64,000 nt of DNA from Paragordius varius (taxonomy: Eukaryota; Nematomorpha): NCBI GenBank assembly GCA_964247055.1, contig OZ176051.1:9114001-9178000 (forward strand), given 5' to 3'. The position numbers were made by a program, and so were the translations under genes. Below, one piece after another: positions 39,171-51,684 of the stretch. Positions within the stretch are counted from its first letter, which is position 1, and each line of letters opens with the position of its first letter. The notes beneath the pieces are model-generated. The model saw nothing but the letters and a program-made list of their open reading frames with translations. It was not told the DNA's origin and did no database searches.

Positions 39171-42100
39171 ATGTTGGATACCCTATTTTTCAGTCCTCTT
39201 GAAAAAAATCGAATCAATAAATTAGGAGGAAATAAATGTAACAAACTTTTTAGCGAAAATTTAACTCTACAAAATGATTATTGTATCAATCAACAAGTTA
39301 ATAATAACAAAAATAGCAAAGACTTATGTGAAATGATGAATGGATTAGAAAGTGAGAGTAATAAGAAATTTTGGTTAAAATGTATCAAACAATTTCCAAA
39401 ATCCAACAAAATTAAAACGACAAACTTATCTACAAAATTTCCCACTCATTTGAACCACCGAATAACGCCTGTGACCAAGGGAATACACAATCACACACAT
39501 TGCCCATTGTTTGAAAATGATGATATTTTTACCAATAAAAATGCGTCTAGACTGTTTGAAACTAAAACCTTAAATAATATATACGAAACATTATCAAACT
39601 TTATTCTTAATAATCAGAATGGAACCATTGAGAGGTTATTAATCAATACTAAATTTCAAACTGATCAAGACGTTTATAGTAAATATAACTCGCCGACAGA
39701 AAAATATCACAAAAAGAATTTACTATTGTCAAACAGAATACAGAGAAACGATAAAAAGAATGATAATGATTTGTTTGATATATTACTGAAGAATGAAAAT
39801 TTTTTATCCAACCAGCAATGCTGTGAAAAACTTTTGGAAGCTATTAGCTTTTGGATTATGAAACAAATTCATCTGGCAATGATTGCTATATTCTTTGAAA
39901 CCATGTATGTCATGAAGGAAAGCCATTCTATGCACAAAATGGTATGTCAATTCGATTGCACACGTTTTGATATGCATCAGAATGATAATAATGATGATAA
40001 TGGCAAACATTCATATATTAAATCGGTATCGGGAAATTATATATGGCAGCATAAGCCATATGAAAGCAAAGTGTATTCTGACCGAAAAAGGGTAAATCGA
40101 GAAAGTAATCGAAACATAAAGATACAAGCACATGTTGATGCCGATATTAATCAGATGAGACAAAGTAAAGGAATGAAATTGATAAGCCTATTTACAAACA
40201 AGTTTAAAAACTTACGGAATGCAAAAAAACCTGTGTTACAGACATCTGAAAATTATTTAATAGCAACTCCAAACAATCCATTTAATCGGGGCCATGAAGC
40301 GATGTTTGGATCGATTCAAAGAGGTTCTAATAAATATGGGCGCATTATTAAATCATGCACTGTGCTACCAATATCTAAAAGTAATTTATCACCTCCAATT
40401 CAATACTATTCCAAAAATAAAAGTAGCCATGATGTAGATTCTGTGTTTTCACCTTCCTACGATATAGTAACGTCGCTTAAAGATTGTTATAATACTTCAG
40501 AAATTAGGTTTATGTTAAAACTCTGGGAATTTATTATATCTAGAAATAACTCTAACGCATATGATTTGTGTCGAAAATTAGTTCTAAAACGATCGAATAA
40601 CCTTAATAATACATTATTTGCCCATAATATTGCTTCTATTTTTCTTTCTAACACTTCTAAAAGCACCATTATCCCAAAACCATATTCATTTAACCAGGAT
40701 TGGACTATCACAAATGATGAGAAAATCGATCTGGCTTGGGCAGAGCAAATAATTTTTAAATTTGAAAAAGACATATTATGTTTTAATTCCCAGCACATAG
40801 AACATTGGATAAAATCTATTGATAAGACATTGTATAGCCAGGGTTGGCAAGATCTAAACTTTTGTGACCACGTGGGAAACATTCTTTTTCTTTTCAGCCT
40901 TTTACAAAATCGTTTAAATATCGGCAAGTTGATAACATTAATTTTCAATAATATGTATCAACAACGTTCTGATATAAGATACTCATTTTCGACAGAATGC
41001 GATCGTGTTCTGAAAACGTCAACGCCATGTAATAACAGCTACGCTAAGACAAAATATAATACAAAGGAAAAATGTGGCGGTAATATTTCGCCTAAAAATA
41101 ATGATTGCAGTTTCTGGCCCCCAACAATCGAAATTTCATATGAAGATAATGAAAATATAGATTCGATTGACACATTAAATTTGTCTAATGAAATGAGAAG
41201 ACCTAATAAATTAGATTCTATGTTTAAATCAGCGACTGATTCTGGGTACAGTGAATCTCCTCTGCAATGTATGTCAGAAAATATATGTGACATGGGATCC
41301 CATCAAACAACTGGTTGTGATCGGTTAAAATCAGATTGGATGAAATTAGGGAAAAAACCACTTAGCCTTTTCGATTCAATATTTATGGCGATCGGCCGAT
41401 TGCAACAAAATACTAATTTGAAAGACAATAAAAATTCACTGCCTCCTATCATTGCAGAAGCATTGCGAAATTTTACCGAAATTAATGTTGGTGGAAGGGA
41501 TGAAGGTAAGCAATTATATTTTCCTTTAAGTTGTTAATGGATCTTATTTTTAAAGTTCAATATATATATATAACTAATTTTATATATTTTTAATAGATAC
41601 AGATAAAACCAAAGAAAATATATCAGAGTTTTATGATACTTTAATGGATGTTTGCAATATAAAATCGGTGATATGCGAAGAAATAATGACCTGTTTATAT
41701 TTAGCATATTGCTATCATGGTAATGAAATTTCGTACCCAGTCAAACCGTTTATAGAAGTAGTTTCAAAAGTTTTCAATCAACAAGTTAAGAAGCAAACTT
41801 ACAAAATGAAAAAAACAAATAAATATGGGAAATCAAAAACGGATTATGTTAAATCAACATATTATCCAAATCATAGCCAGCAGCTAAATGAAAAGCATAT
41901 TAAACGGCATACTTTATTTGGCATGAATTTTAAACAGTCATTTTCTTTGGCATTCGGGTCTATTAGAAAGGGTGCCAGAAAAAATGATGAATACATGCCT
42001 ATCACATCAAGAGAAGGAGCACAAAGCAGCGATGATAGTTACGTTGATAGTAATCGGAAAGATTCCCCCAATAATATTGACATTTCTCACAAAAATGAAA

Positions 42101-42375
42101 ACACCCAAATGTTTGATGAATGCGAATCTTTAATTTCCAATTATAACTTATCATCCAGGCTTTCTCTACTGTCCGATATAGGTATCGAACAAGATATACA
42201 CGAAGTCTTGACTCCAGAAACTATAAAAACCATTTTGGACAAAAATATGCGCACACGTTTTTGGGATAATTGTTTGCGCCTAGTTAATGATTGTAGTGGT
42301 ATTATGTTATGTGTAAATAGTTCTTCCAATCAAAACTATTTAAAAAGCCTTTTACAGGAATTATTGCTTATTTAA
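39171..42375 (+). CDS. Two-exon gene, unrecognised protein of about 1,037 aa
   Basis: Exon 1 is 39171-41505 and exon 2 is 41597-42375, around a 91-bp GTAAGC...TAATAG intron that keeps the frame (GRDE-D-TDKTKEN). The reading is long, non-repetitive and clearly coding, but I cannot name it. It is rich in Asn, Lys and Ser. One hydrophobic stretch around residues 226-248 (ISFWIMKQIHLAMIAIFF) might be a buried helix or a membrane segment. A DSGYSES motif near residue 690 resembles a beta-TrCP phosphodegron. Helical, Trp/Leu-containing parts (LKLWEFIISR; WAEQIIFKFEKDILCF; SLFDSIFMAIGRLQQ) suggest an alpha-helical scaffold. Basic and acidic linkers occur in exon 2. No signal peptide. ATG 39171 is the first in the frame. 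AATAAA is at 42388-42393. Confidence 0.85.
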
Positions 42376-42387
42376 TTAATATTTACA

Positions 42388-42393
42388 AATAAA
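42388..42393 (+). terminator. Polyadenylation signal of the two-exon gene
   Basis: AATAAA 12 nt after the stop codon at 42375. Confidence 0.4.
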
Positions 42394-43476
42394 TTTGTAA
42401 GCTTGTGATTATTATATTTAGCATCACAAACATTATAAATGGCTTTAGTGAATAAATTTTTATAATTATTATATGAGAAGTAATTTACAATATAATCTAA
42501 TAAAATATTTTGAGTTAAATGATTTTACAGAAAAAGGTCTTAAACCCTTTTAAAAAGCATCAATGTTCTTACCGTTTTAATTATCTTAAATTCAATTTTT
42601 AGACAATAAACATAAATAATTTTATGTGATGAAACAATTATTGTCTAATCTTATATACATCATAACGGCATAATAAAAAATTTATAGAGCGTGCTGGCTG
42701 GCTATTTTTGCTACCAACCTTATCATGTTTTATCGTGTAAATATTTTACATAACACTTATATTAATCGTTTCGGATCCAAAATTTTAATAGGCTTCATTG
42801 TTCAATCTAATGATTTGCTTTATATTCCCAAACAAACTTATATTACCCAAACAAGCTACAAGCTATTAACAGCTGTTTTTGATGCGTATGAGAGATTTTA
42901 ACTTTATTAAATAAGTATGCTAATAACTTATATAGCCTTAACTTTGTTAGTTTGAGATAGGTGTAATGCTAGAATATAAAGTTGAATGCTATATATACAT
43001 TCATATTATATTAATTCAATCAGTCCTGTAATAATAAAGTGCTCGCAAAAATTCTTATGAAATATATTTTTATAAAAAACCATCGGAATTCTCATGGTGC
43101 TTTTGGTTTTAGGTCTTAAGAGTCATTTGTGAAAATATTTGCATTTTTTTGTTAGTTTTTCTATATCGATAATAGAAAAATTTGCACACTCCGAAAGTTT
43201 AAAATTTGCGGGCTCTTTAAAATGAATTGGTTTCCTTTAACACAAAAATGCCGTGGTTTCGCGATAAAATATTTTAAATTATAAAATCAAAACAAAAAAT
43301 GCATACCTTTTCCCCCTTTAATAGCTGTAAGCCAACGTTAAATGTAGGAAGTGCAACCGTATTTATCCTTTATGGATAATAGTAAACCGTAAAGTCCAGT
43401 GTTAGCAGGTAATAAAATTTCGTTATTTGATAATTTAAAAATCTGCACAAATGCGTATATAAGGTGATCCATATCC

Positions 43477-43526
<50 letters not shown>

Positions 43527-44220
43527 AGATCGGATCTACAACTAATATACAAATTATATGAACAAATATTAGTTGGGAAGCGAAAAATGCAGAGATTAAC
43601 TTGCAAGAGCCTAAAATTTTGGGCACTTACAGGCCAGGCTATGGTATATATATCCACCTGAATTGTTTTTAGGCTGGTTATAGCGAAAATTATCGGGGAG
43701 CCTTAGGCTATCTCTAGTTATAAAACCAAAGATTTGGATAAAACGCCTTAATATCATATGATAAAAGGGGACCAAAGCGTTATGAAGAGGCAAAAAATTC
43801 TTGAGCAGATTATGAAGGAGGAAAGGAAGGGAAATGCCAAAACAAACCCGAGCATGAGGGCAAGTTATATTGTAAAAGGATTAAGTTTTTGGCCAGTCAA
43901 AAATCGGCTGTTTGGCAATCATTCATTAATAACTAGCTTATATTACAAATATTTATTACCAAACTTATTGTAAATTAATATATTAGGACAACGAAAACAT
44001 AATAAGAATTTCAATTAAATATCTAACATCTTCACAATAAATTCTTTATGGAAGTATTTTTGATTATAGATAAACATATGAATTGAAATTATTTATATAA
44101 GCGCTGACAATGTAGGAATTAATAACCAGTCACCCAGCCCTAGTTGTTGAAAACTATATTTATGTAATAATCGATTAATCTTTAAAAATAGAAACAAATA
44201 AATTTTTACCTCAATGCATG
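42394..44220. other. Intergenic region with dispersed repeat alpha
   Basis: At about 43,020-43,280 lies a reverse copy of repeat alpha (TCTCATGGTGCTTTTGG...). A (TA)n run is at 43480-43517. Short frames between 43,338 and 43,973 overlap this run or lack coding character. Nothing else is seen. Confidence 0.5.
43480..43517. repeat. (TA)n microsatellite
   Basis: A TA run of about 38 bp in intergenic sequence. Confidence 0.9.
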
Positions 44221-45150
44221 CAGTGGCGTACCAACGGGGGGCAAGGGGGTGCATCATGCCCTCGGTGCCGTTATTTAGGGGCGCCTAAATGATTTTTTTA
44301 AATTAAATTTAGATTATGTAAAAATAATAAAAATCAAGTAAGATTATTCCGCAATTTACGTATCCCTAAAATAATATAAAATTATATAAATGACATCAAG
44401 AGAAAACATTATGCAAAAAACAACTTTCATGTTATTTTCTTCAATATGTGCAAACTTATTTTTGCCATCAAAAAACGTTTGTTTATCACGCACATATTGT
44501 TACTCTATTATTGCCTTTAATTAAAGTATTTAAACTTCTCTCTCTGTTCAAAATCTCACCTCTTACTCTTATTATTTATAATTGCATTTATTTTAATCAT
44601 ATTCAATTTTAAAACCCAATTTTATTTATCTTAATCCCCAAGATCATTCCATCTCTAACAAAGGTTTTTACTATATATATAGGTTTGTATTTTTTATAAT
44701 TACTTTCATTTTCATTAGATATCAATGCCAATCAGCGCTAATAGGAAACGAAAAATCCAGAATAAAACAAATAAAATGCGAATAAGTATGAAATCTTATT
44801 TAACGAAAATATCTGATAATATTAAAATGCATGCGACAAACGGTACCCTAATAATTTAAAACCTGGAACCCTAGTTATTGATGCAATAAATAGAGATGAG
44901 AAAATTACAAATATACCATTAGTAATTCTAAGCGCTATACCTATATATTTTAATGATGTCGCCTTTCTAAAAAATACTTCATATTATATATATATATATT
45001 TAATAGATTTATAATTTATATGACTGTGATGTCTTATCTATGGTGTTTGGGTAGCAATGTTTTTTTACTAAATTGTTTTGGCTTTCAAAAAATGGAGGGG
45101 GGCGCCATAAGAGTTTTATGCTTCGGGCGACGCAAATGCTCGGTACGCTA
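44221..45150 (+). mobile_element. hAT-type element, deleted derivative
   Basis: This 930-bp element of the same family as 30287-30655 starts CAGTGGCGTACC and ends CGGTACGCTA. Its target duplication is a perfect 8 bp, AATGCATG (44213-44220, 45151-45158). Besides the MITE parts it has about 500 bp of extra interior. At 44725 this gives a short frame, MPISANRKRKIQNK..., resembling the basic N-terminus seen in hAT (ZMYM-type) transposases. That resemblance is weak. It looks like an intermediate between an autonomous parent and the short MITE. Confidence 0.75.
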
Positions 45151-45158
45151 AATGCATG

Positions 45159-47693
45159 TTTCCGAAAAATGAAAGAAAGATATGAAACGTAAATTTGGAT
45201 CTAACATAGGTAAAAACAAGATTATTTTGGTGGCTGAATTATGATGCCGTCAGGTTTATTATCGTCTCATATCTATTTTAATAAAATATAAAGTGCACAA
45301 TTGATAAAAAATTATGTATGGTTGAAAAAAAACATTTAAATATATTTAGTAATGTGGCTTTCAAATTTGTGAAAGTTATATCAACTTTAATCAAGGTTTC
45401 TTGCAAAATTAGAGCACATTATGTCAAATCTAATTTTGGTTAATTAAAGGCCTAAAAAAGTTATAAATATATTATAAATATAAAGAAATGAAACTATCTA
45501 TATGAATTCTGTCCTACATTTTTACAACGTTTAAAAAATTCAAAAATTTCAAACCAGAGTTGCGCATATAAGCTATACTTTAAAATATTTTTTATTATAT
45601 CATATTAGGTATTTTAAAACGGAAACGGCATAGAAATACTTTTAAACATTAGATTTATCTTTTTTATACACAAATCGATGTTTTTGAAGATTTACCACGG
45701 ATTTTTAATTAAACGATTTTTTCCATAAATTTTATAAAAAAAATATATTTTAAATTGATCTTAATCAATTTGAATAATTGAAATTTTAGCAACAATTTAA
45801 AAAGCCCGCCTATATATCTCGATGTTTCAGCGTTTATGTGAAAAAATTATTTGGCCCCCTTAGTATATCAAAAACATCCTAAATCCGGTCTCTTTTAATT
45901 TAATTATAATATCGCTAGCTAATTTAACACATATAGGTAGTTTTTTAGGATATTGGACCAAATTATAGATGTGAATCCTTTAGCCTTTTGGGGGCATAAT
46001 TAATTATTTTTAAAAATTAAAATGAACTCATAATTACAGGCAAATAGCTGTATATTAGGGTTACTGGATGGAAGTAAAGAAAGCTTTCTAATTACTTTTA
46101 GCAACAATTTTTGTTCTTGATTTTAAATCAGCTGTTTACTATAATCGTTTTGGAGCTATCCAAATTTCGTACTCCATAAAAAACCATAAACAAAAATTAT
46201 ATTATCTGATAAAGAAGATCATTTTTAATAGGTAAATTTTAGGAAAAAACCTTTAAGACAGAAGTTTATTTACACTTAAAGCGGAGAAAATACCCTAATA
46301 TGCAATCGACTTTATAAAAAGGTAAAAGTTCCATGAAAAACTTTCGACTTAATTTAATATTTGCGCTATTGCGTATTTCTGAAAATGAAAAGTTAATAAC
46401 CAATATTAAAAATAAAAGGAGAATATTACATTTCTCTCAGAATATACATCAAAATATGTCGCATAATGTTTAATTTGTTTTAAAATATTATATTTTGGGT
46501 TACCTGTAATATAAAGTTAATTATAGTATGGTTTGATCTATATAGCAAAATCGCAAAATTAGGACATTTTAAAAAATAATTATTTTTGGAAAAGCAATGC
46601 TTTATTGAAATTAATATCATTTCAAAATTAAAAACCAAAATATTTAACAAAAAAATTCCATGACTCCGAAAGTCCTCATAGTCTTAATTTAAACACAAAA
46701 ACCGATATGGAACAATAAAAAATTTAATATGCTAGTTTTTCACATAAAAAAGCACAAATAAATGAAATATAATATATATCATGACATTTAGGTCAAATGA
46801 GTTTAGAGTATTTTAAAGCCTGAAACGGTAAGAGCTGTTTTAAGATTTTTATAAACATTATTTGATGGTGCTTAACATTTCTATCCTCTAAGATTTTTCA
46901 TTTATTGATTAATAACTTGTGTATAAATTGCTTTATTAAAAAATTTAACTCAAATTTTAACGTAAACTAACATTCAAATCAAAATTCTGAGGTAGATATT
47001 TTTACCATAATCGATTACAAATATGTTTTTACAATATATAAGACAGTTTTACACCGTTTCCACATCCTTCAAAATACGATAAAACTCGTTCGCCATAATT
47101 ATAAAATAAATTTTTAAGCAAAATATCCATTTTTTGGGAAAAAAAATTTTTGATATAAAAATTTAGCACAGATAAAAATTTTATTGCACAGCATTGGTAT
47201 TTTAATTTTAAAAAACCCATTTTAGAAGGGTTCTAATTTCGTCTTTCGGAGCCTATGTCAAAATTTTTTGTTTAATATAAGTTTGTTGCTTTTCAAATAC
47301 TGTTTATGATTTGAATTTATAATATTTTTCCATATCCAAACTGATAAAATGTGCGCTTATTTTGCGATTTTTCGACATCAAGCTTTCTTAAATGCAAAGC
47401 ACCTTTTTATAGCACTTGTAAGCCGCAAAATTAACACCATGACAATTCGGTACATTTATCTATTTCTCAGAATGTATATGTTTGTGATAATTTTTATACC
47501 CCTCGATTTTGTGCGCAGTGTTGACCAGCTTAAGGCAAATGACGTGTATGAGATGTTTGCCCACGAGTAACAAACATATGGATTAGCCATGGTTTTACAT
47601 TATCTGGTATAAAAAAATTTAACTTAGCATTTAAATACCCCCTGAATAGGTTCCACCCTGTGTAAAATGCTGATTGATTTAATATTATAAAAC
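45159..47693. other. Intergenic region with copies of dispersed repeats
   Basis: Repeat beta is at about 46,080-46,270 (AATCAGCTGTTTACTATAAT...). Repeat alpha is at about 46,600-47,560, with its end near TTGTGCGCAGTGTTGAC. The 73-codon frame at 47349-47570 lies within alpha and is not thought to be a gene. No other feature is seen. Confidence 0.5.
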
Positions 47694-47701
47694 CTCTAAA
47701 T

Positions 47702-47969
47702 CAGGGGTGTCCAACACGCGGCTCTCCGATATTATTCTGCAGCCCAAGAGAAATTAATTTTAGACTATCCAAGACTTGATTTTCTTAAGAAAATTTTTTG
47801 ATAAGCTTTCCGTATTTCGGCAGTAAACTAGCAAAATTAATATTAGTTTATACAGTTATGTTTAAATTCTAATAAAATATTTGTCAACGCCCATATATTT
47901 GCGAATGCCGCCCATCGGGTTTTTTGATCTCTAAATGCGACCAGCAGTCATTTGTTTTGGACACACCTG
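47702..47969. mobile_element. hAT-type MITE (Charlie/Tip100-like ends)
   Basis: This 268-bp element starts CAGGGGTGTCCAA and ends TTGGACACACCTG. Its 8-bp target duplication is near-perfect: CTCTAAAT (47694-47701) and CTCTAAAA (47970-47977). The GC-rich ends (CACGCGGCTC; GAATGCCGCCC) resemble those of nonautonomous hAT elements in other animals. No coding capacity. Confidence 0.8.
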
Positions 47970-48804
47970 CTCTAAAACATATTGATTAAATGAAGATTTT
48001 AGATTCCTCAATAACGACAAAAATTATAGGCCAATTTAATTTAATTCGACTATGAGTATGGCTGCACCCCCTTAAAATGCACCATCTTATAAATAACTTG
48101 GCTTTGAATCTAATATTCAGGAACACTGCGATTATATGCATTCAATTTAATATTTCCCCTATAACAAAAATTTAAATCCAAAGCTTTTTTATCCGCTCTG
48201 TGGCTCCTAACCCTTTGCAAAATGTATTATAATATAACGTGGTTTTAAAGTCACGTCTATGCGATTGAAAACCGGTAATATCAATTAATTTTTAAATAAA
48301 CCGCTGGGTATAGGTTCACTCTCTGAAAGGCTTTACCATCTATAAAAAACGCTACCATTAAAAAAATTGGGATTTGAGGATAAATTTGTTCATGTTATGA
48401 AGTCTAGCTAATTGAATACTTAAAATTTGTTCGTGTTTTTAAAAATAAGTTGAATAGCCCAATCCACACCAACAAAAACCCTATCTGAAGCTAAATTTTC
48501 AGAAATCTTTTTACGATTATATTACAATATAACACCTGGGTAGAACCTAACCTTAAGATTCTAGAAAAAATGATTCGCTAATTTGAAACCTCATAGAGGT
48601 TATAAAATCATTATTTATTTTTCTGTTTTCAAAGCAAAATTAGCTAGGCTCCTTTTTATCAAGTTCTTCACCGTTTTGGAAAACGTCCACCGATTTTATT
48701 TATAATTAAACACTTTCATCACAGAAGTGCATGACGACAGTTAGCTATATTATATCTGTATTGATATAAAACACTTTTATGCGCAATTAACTGAGGCGCA
48801 CATG

Positions 48805-48810
48805 TTTATT
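48805..48810 (-). terminator. Polyadenylation signal of the MTFMT gene
   Basis: AATAAA on the minus strand, 12 nt after the stop codon. Confidence 0.4.
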
Positions 48811-48822
48811 TCTAATAAAACT

Positions 48823-50292
48823 TTAAATCAATGATAAACTATAGTGATTCAATGAAATATTATTATAAAAAATATTGCGATAATTTTTTAGATATCCATT
48901 AGCAAAATCAATGGCGGTCATACGTTTTCCTTTATATATAATTTCACGAAATAATAACCAATTTCGTGAAGCCTTAGGTTTATTGCATAATTGGTTATTC
49001 TTGTTTTGATTGGAATCAGTTGAGATGGCCACGGTATCAGAATATAAAATATTCAAGGGAAATGCAGAAATCGCCAAAGCATTATATTTGTTGGAATAAA
49101 ACATGAATCCTGGATTCAAAATCAAGGTGTTATTTGGTTTTGAATTGTTTAAGGTATTACCATACATTTTGGGTTTACAATTTAAAACCTTATCTAAGAA
49201 ATTTCTGCATTGCAAATTCATTTGGGTATTATGGTACTTAATTAAATTATTGATAGCGATTTTAGCATCTCTGTTTATTTGTACATTACCATTGTTTTCT
49301 TCAATAAACATTGGCGTTAAAAATAACGGTTTATGCAAAATTATAACATTATTACGAAAAAATGCTTTCCATCCACCATACCTTCCTGATAGGAGACCAT
49401 ACATTTTAATGACGTGGAAAGGATTCATGGTATCCCAATCTTTTATTTCCAGGAGACTTGGCCAATCATGTTTTTTGGCAAAACATATTTTATCTTGATA
49501 AGTAACATTTTCCTCCATATTTGATTGTTTTAATCCAAATGGAATTGATTGATAAATGTTACAAGCTAATTTGGAAGTTTGTGGGACACTGTAATGCTCA
49601 GTAATATGGCGAGCAGCTAATGGATATCTATTTGTGGCTAGAGCGTCAGTAATATGTAAACATAATTTAGCACCCAATTCAGCAAACCTATTTAACAATA
49701 AATTTGATAATATTCCGCCCCCTTCATTTACAACCCGTATAAGATTTTGCGGAAACTCATTAATTGGAAACAATGGTAAACATTGTCGTGTAACAATATT
49801 ATCAACATCAAACAATGGACGTTTATTAGACAATAGCGAAAATTGAATTTTGTTTTGAGAGTCCAATTGAATAATTGTCACACCCGATATAATATCATCT
49901 GCCATTAAAGCATTTTGAATAGGGCATGGACCCCTCCAATTTGGTAGCAGACTAGAGTGAACATTGAATAATCCGATTGGAAATAAATTCACCAAAGAAT
50001 TTGGAATATATTTTCCAAAAGAGGCAATAAACCCTATATCATATACAGTTTCAGCTTTAATATTTTTAAGCAAATCTTCGTATAAAACCGTTTTTGATTT
50101 TATTTCAGTATCAGCAAATAAATTACAAATTTTGGATAATATATGATTTGGATATGTTGAACATATATCCATAGTACTGAAGGGCAAAGGAATATTTTTA
50201 TAATGCCGATTTGTGCAGTCAGAGAGTAAATTGTAAAGAAAAAGAGTTGAATATCTATCTGATCCAAAACATAAAATTTTAAAACGCCTCAT
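48823..50292 (-). CDS. MTFMT: Mitochondrial methionyl-tRNA formyltransferase
   Basis: A single uninterrupted frame of 489 aa, about 100 longer than human MTFMT. The enzyme puts a formyl group from 10-formyl-tetrahydrofolate on Met-tRNA for mitochondrial translation initiation. The N-terminal formyltransferase fold is marked by FGSD at residues 9-12 and NVHSSLLPNWRGPCPIQ at 110-126, holding the catalytic Asn110 and His112, then GVTIIQLD (137-144) and FDVDN (161-165), in the place of the family's Asp-bearing loop. The C-terminal domain ends KRMTAIDFANGYL, close to the vertebrate TATDFYNGYL. The extra length is inserts in the C-terminal half. No mitochondrial presequence is obvious. The start lies 5 nt after the stop of an 86-aa frame, so both may share one mRNA. 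AATAAA on this strand is at 48810-48805. Confidence 0.85.
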   Translation of the reverse strand: MRRFKILCFGSDRYSTLFLYNLLSDCTNRHYKNIPLPFSTMDICSTYPNHILSKICNLFADTEIKSKTVLYEDLLKNIKAETVYDIGFIASFGKYIPNSLVNLFPIGLFNVHSSLLPNWRGPCPIQNALMADDIISGVTIIQLDSQNKIQFSLLSNKRPLFDVDNIVTRQCLPLFPINEFPQNLIRVVNEGGGILSNLLLNRFAELGAKLCLHITDALATNRYPLAARHITEHYSVPQTSKLACNIYQSIPFGLKQSNMEENVTYQDKICFAKKHDWPSLLEIKDWDTMNPFHVIKMYGLLSGRYGGWKAFFRNNVIILHKPLFLTPMFIEENNGNVQINRDAKIAINNLIKYHNTQMNLQCRNFLDKVLNCKPKMYGNTLNNSKPNNTLILNPGFMFYSNKYNALAISAFPLNILYSDTVAISTDSNQNKNNQLCNKPKASRNWLLFREIIYKGKRMTAIDFANGYLKNYRNIFYNNISLNHYSLSLI

Positions 50293-50297
50293 ACAAA

Positions 50298-50558
50298 TTA
50301 TTTAGGTTTTAGTTTGAATAATTTGTAAAAAATATTACATTCTTTTTTATTATCGTGAGAATGCGAGACTAATGTAGATAACGAAAAGGTATCGTCGCTT
50401 GTTAGGTTCAGTAGAATATTATTGATTTTAGCTGTTAATTCCAATTTTCTATCAAATGTTATACATTGAGGAACTTGTTCCAATTTAATATTATTGGGTA
50501 ACTGAACCAAAATAGACATTTCCTCAAAATTATCATCAATTTCCCAATGTTCATGCAT
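50298..50558 (-). CDS. Small unknown protein, 86 aa, upstream of MTFMT
   Basis: The frame starts MHEHWEIDDNFEEMSILVQL and ends FKLKPK, acidic at the N-terminus and basic at the C-terminus. It has no signal peptide or membrane segment, and I recognise no family. Its amino-acid mix is that of a real protein (His/Asp/Glu-rich start, beta-like SILVQLPNNIKLEQ). It stops 5 nt before the MTFMT ATG on the same strand, too close for a separate promoter or polyadenylation site between them. It could be the first cistron of a dicistronic mRNA, the last exon of a longer protein or a long upstream ORF. A MITE begins 45 bp before its ATG. Confidence 0.55.
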   Translation of the reverse strand: MHEHWEIDDNFEEMSILVQLPNNIKLEQVPQCITFDRKLELTAKINNILLNLTSDDTFSLSTLVSHSHDNKKECNIFYKLFKLKPK

Positions 50559-50603
50559 TTGAAAAACTTTGTTTTAAAAAGATTATTCATATGTAATATA
50601 TAT

Positions 50604-51187
50604 TTAACACTTGGATACAACACACTCATTTTAGTTCTTCGATTGAAATTGGGGTAGTTGGATACCCCAGGCCTGTTTAAAATCAAATACTTTAAAAAGT
50701 GAAGGAATCATAACCATGGCAAAATTTTACACTTATATAACATTAATAAACTGAAATATATAAAAAATTTTACTCAAAAATACTTAATATTACTTATTTT
50801 AAGCTAAAACCGAAAGGTAAAAATTTCGTCAACGTGACATGTGTCAAATTGTAAAATTAAAAAATAATACAAAATAAACCGCTTTTTCTATTTCAATTAA
50901 TGTTAGATGTAATTTATATAAAAAATTAGCTTTAGTTTTACCCTTAAAATTAAATGAAGACGATATTTTGCAAAAATTTTGTAAGATAAAAATGGCGTTG
51001 AAGTAGTTTGAGATGGATATTTTTTTCAAAACAAAATTTTTTGCAGATATTATGGCATATTTATATAATTATTATCAGGATAGAAGCATAAATTTAAATG
51101 AAGACCGTTTCCTTCAGTAGTTTTTTAAAAATATTAATTTAAATTTTGTCTGGGGTATTTAGATACCCCAATTTGAATCGAAGTGTT
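50604..51187 (+). mobile_element. TTAA-bounded MITE, copy 1 of cluster
   Basis: It starts TTAACACTTGGATACAACAC and has the left hairpin GGGGTAGTTGGATACCCC. It ends with the hairpin GGGGTATTTAGATACCCC and GAATCGAAGTGTTA. At 584 bp this is the best full-length reference. Short minus-strand frames inside it are not genes. It lies 45 bp upstream of the 86-aa ORF. Confidence 0.75.
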
Positions 51188-51326
51188 ATTTTATCTGAAT
51201 AATTGATAACAACAGGTTTTTTTAATCTTATTTGGCATTTATTTAGAAAAAAAATAAAATAATATATAACAGTATTAGATAAATTACACATTCAGCTAAA
51301 AAACATTTATGAAATATAATGGTTAG

Positions 51327-51684
51327 TTAACACTTGGATAAAACACTTCATATTAGTCCTTCGGTTATTGGGGTAGTTTCAGGCTTTTTAAAATTTAAAT
51401 ACTTTAAACTATTTGGAAGGAATCGGAACCATGGCAAAATTTTGCACTTATATAACATTCTATAAAAAATTTAATCAAATTTAGTAAAAAATGGCATCAA
51501 AGTAGTCTGACATGGAACTTTTTTTCAAAATCAAATTTTACTTAAATATTGTTTATTTTTTTAATATCTATTGGAATAGAAGCATGAATTTAAATTGGGA
51601 CCGTTTTCTTTAGTAGTTTTTTTAAAATATTGATTTAAATTTGATCTGGGGTATTTAAATACCCCAATTTGAATCGAAGTGTTA
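51327..51684 (+). mobile_element. TTAA-bounded MITE, copy 2, internally deleted
   Basis: Both ends are recognisable (TTAACACTTGGATA... and ...GAATCGAAGTGTTAA) but it is only 358 bp. The left hairpin is worn, while the right hairpin (GGGGTATTTAAATACCCC) is intact. Confidence 0.7.

Noticed and set aside
40487-40948. 153-codon minus-strand frame
   Set aside because: Shadow of the large plus-strand gene, with no recognisable content.
50844-51029. Minus-strand 61-codon frame (and similar at 61910-62131)
   Set aside because: Both lie in MITE copies at the same relative place. The likeness is repeat homology, not a conserved gene.
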